Positions 63,691-64,000 of a stretch of DNA of 64,000 bases are shown here, in pieces. The notes beneath the pieces were generated by a model. The model had not been told where the DNA came from. It saw nothing but the letters and a program-made list of their open reading frames with translations, and did no database searches. A program made the translations under genes and the position numbers. Each line of letters begins with the position of its first letter. Within the stretch, counting starts at the first letter, position 1. The DNA lies in contig CM059203.1 of NCBI GenBank assembly GCA_030323885.1, positions 5,332,001-5,396,000 on the forward strand. Direction: 5' to 3'. Source of the stretch: Branchipolynoe longqiensis. Lineage: Eukaryota > Annelida > Polychaeta > Phyllodocida > Polynoidae.

Positions 63691-64000
63691 TGTGATATTA
63701 CTGAATGCCCGGCCACGTTTGGGACACCAGATAATATGACAAAAACTCTCCCCGTCATATCTCTTATCTGTCAGCTCATTTAACCAATATGAAGGAAGAA
63801 TGAAGACAAGTCACTCAGATAAACAGTGGGGAAGTTGTGCTTTATTAACACCGACTTCTGTCCACCTACCAGTGACCTACCATCCACTCCCCTTACCTTC
63901 TAGCCACACAAGATATCATTACCTCTTTAGCCTGTATAGAAAGCAGTGTACACAGCCCATGGGACAGGAGTCCTATGGCTGTGTTACACTCAATTGGAAT
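63691..64000. other. Unclassified; possible LTR-like end on the minus strand
   Basis: Minus strand contains GTTAATAAAGCACAACTT, a polyadenylation-type signal as found near LTR ends. No partner repeat in the window. Confidence 0.25.

Overview
This window is animal nuclear DNA: about 64 kb with a single recognisable host gene buried in dense and repeatedly nested transposable elements. The evidence for a eukaryote is a six-exon G-protein-coupled receptor (GPCR) with GT-AG introns and matching phases, several tRNA-derived SINE families with A and B boxes, non-LTR retrotransposon fragments, tyrosine-recombinase retroelements, MITEs and micro/minisatellites. The SINE called S3 here resembles the Meta-domain type common in molluscs and other marine invertebrates, so I suspect a marine invertebrate. 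The sequence alone does not fix the phylum.

Layout. 1-4.9 kb: TIR elements and a partial duplicate of the receptor's last exon. 4.9-25.7 kb, minus strand: the receptor gene. Coding exons lie at 25689-25483, 11441-11324, 10792-10672, 8371-8101, 6853-6662 and 5210-4908. Its 14-kb first intron carries an internally deleted tyrosine-recombinase retroelement (13.5-16.3 kb), a LINE (19.0-20.9 kb), other LINE fragments and many MITEs. Its last intron is largely a minisatellite that grew from the end of exon 5 together with its splice donor. 25.9-29.5 kb: LINE tails, a 1.8-kb GACA-type satellite and a hAT-like MITE. 29.5-54.9 kb: a SINE/MITE mosaic in which insertion order can be read from target-site duplications (TSDs). 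55-62.3 kb: a decayed DIRS/Ngaro-type retroelement on the plus strand (gag, RT-RNase H, tyrosine recombinase, split direct repeats) bordered by AT-rich satellite. 62.5-64 kb: SINE, MULE-like MITE, LINE tail.

The most unusual material is: (i) a diverse set of TIR elements whose interiors are saturated with degenerate copies of one short word, a different word in each element, four of them with 3-bp TSDs; (ii) a 511/560-bp element with asymmetric inverted repeats, a terminal palindrome and no TSD, which interrupts both a SINE and the tyrosine recombinase gene (Helentron-like); (iii) the exon/donor-derived minisatellite; (iv) an empty-site comparison showing that one MITE family targets TTAA. 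No rRNA, free-standing tRNA gene or CRISPR array was recognised.
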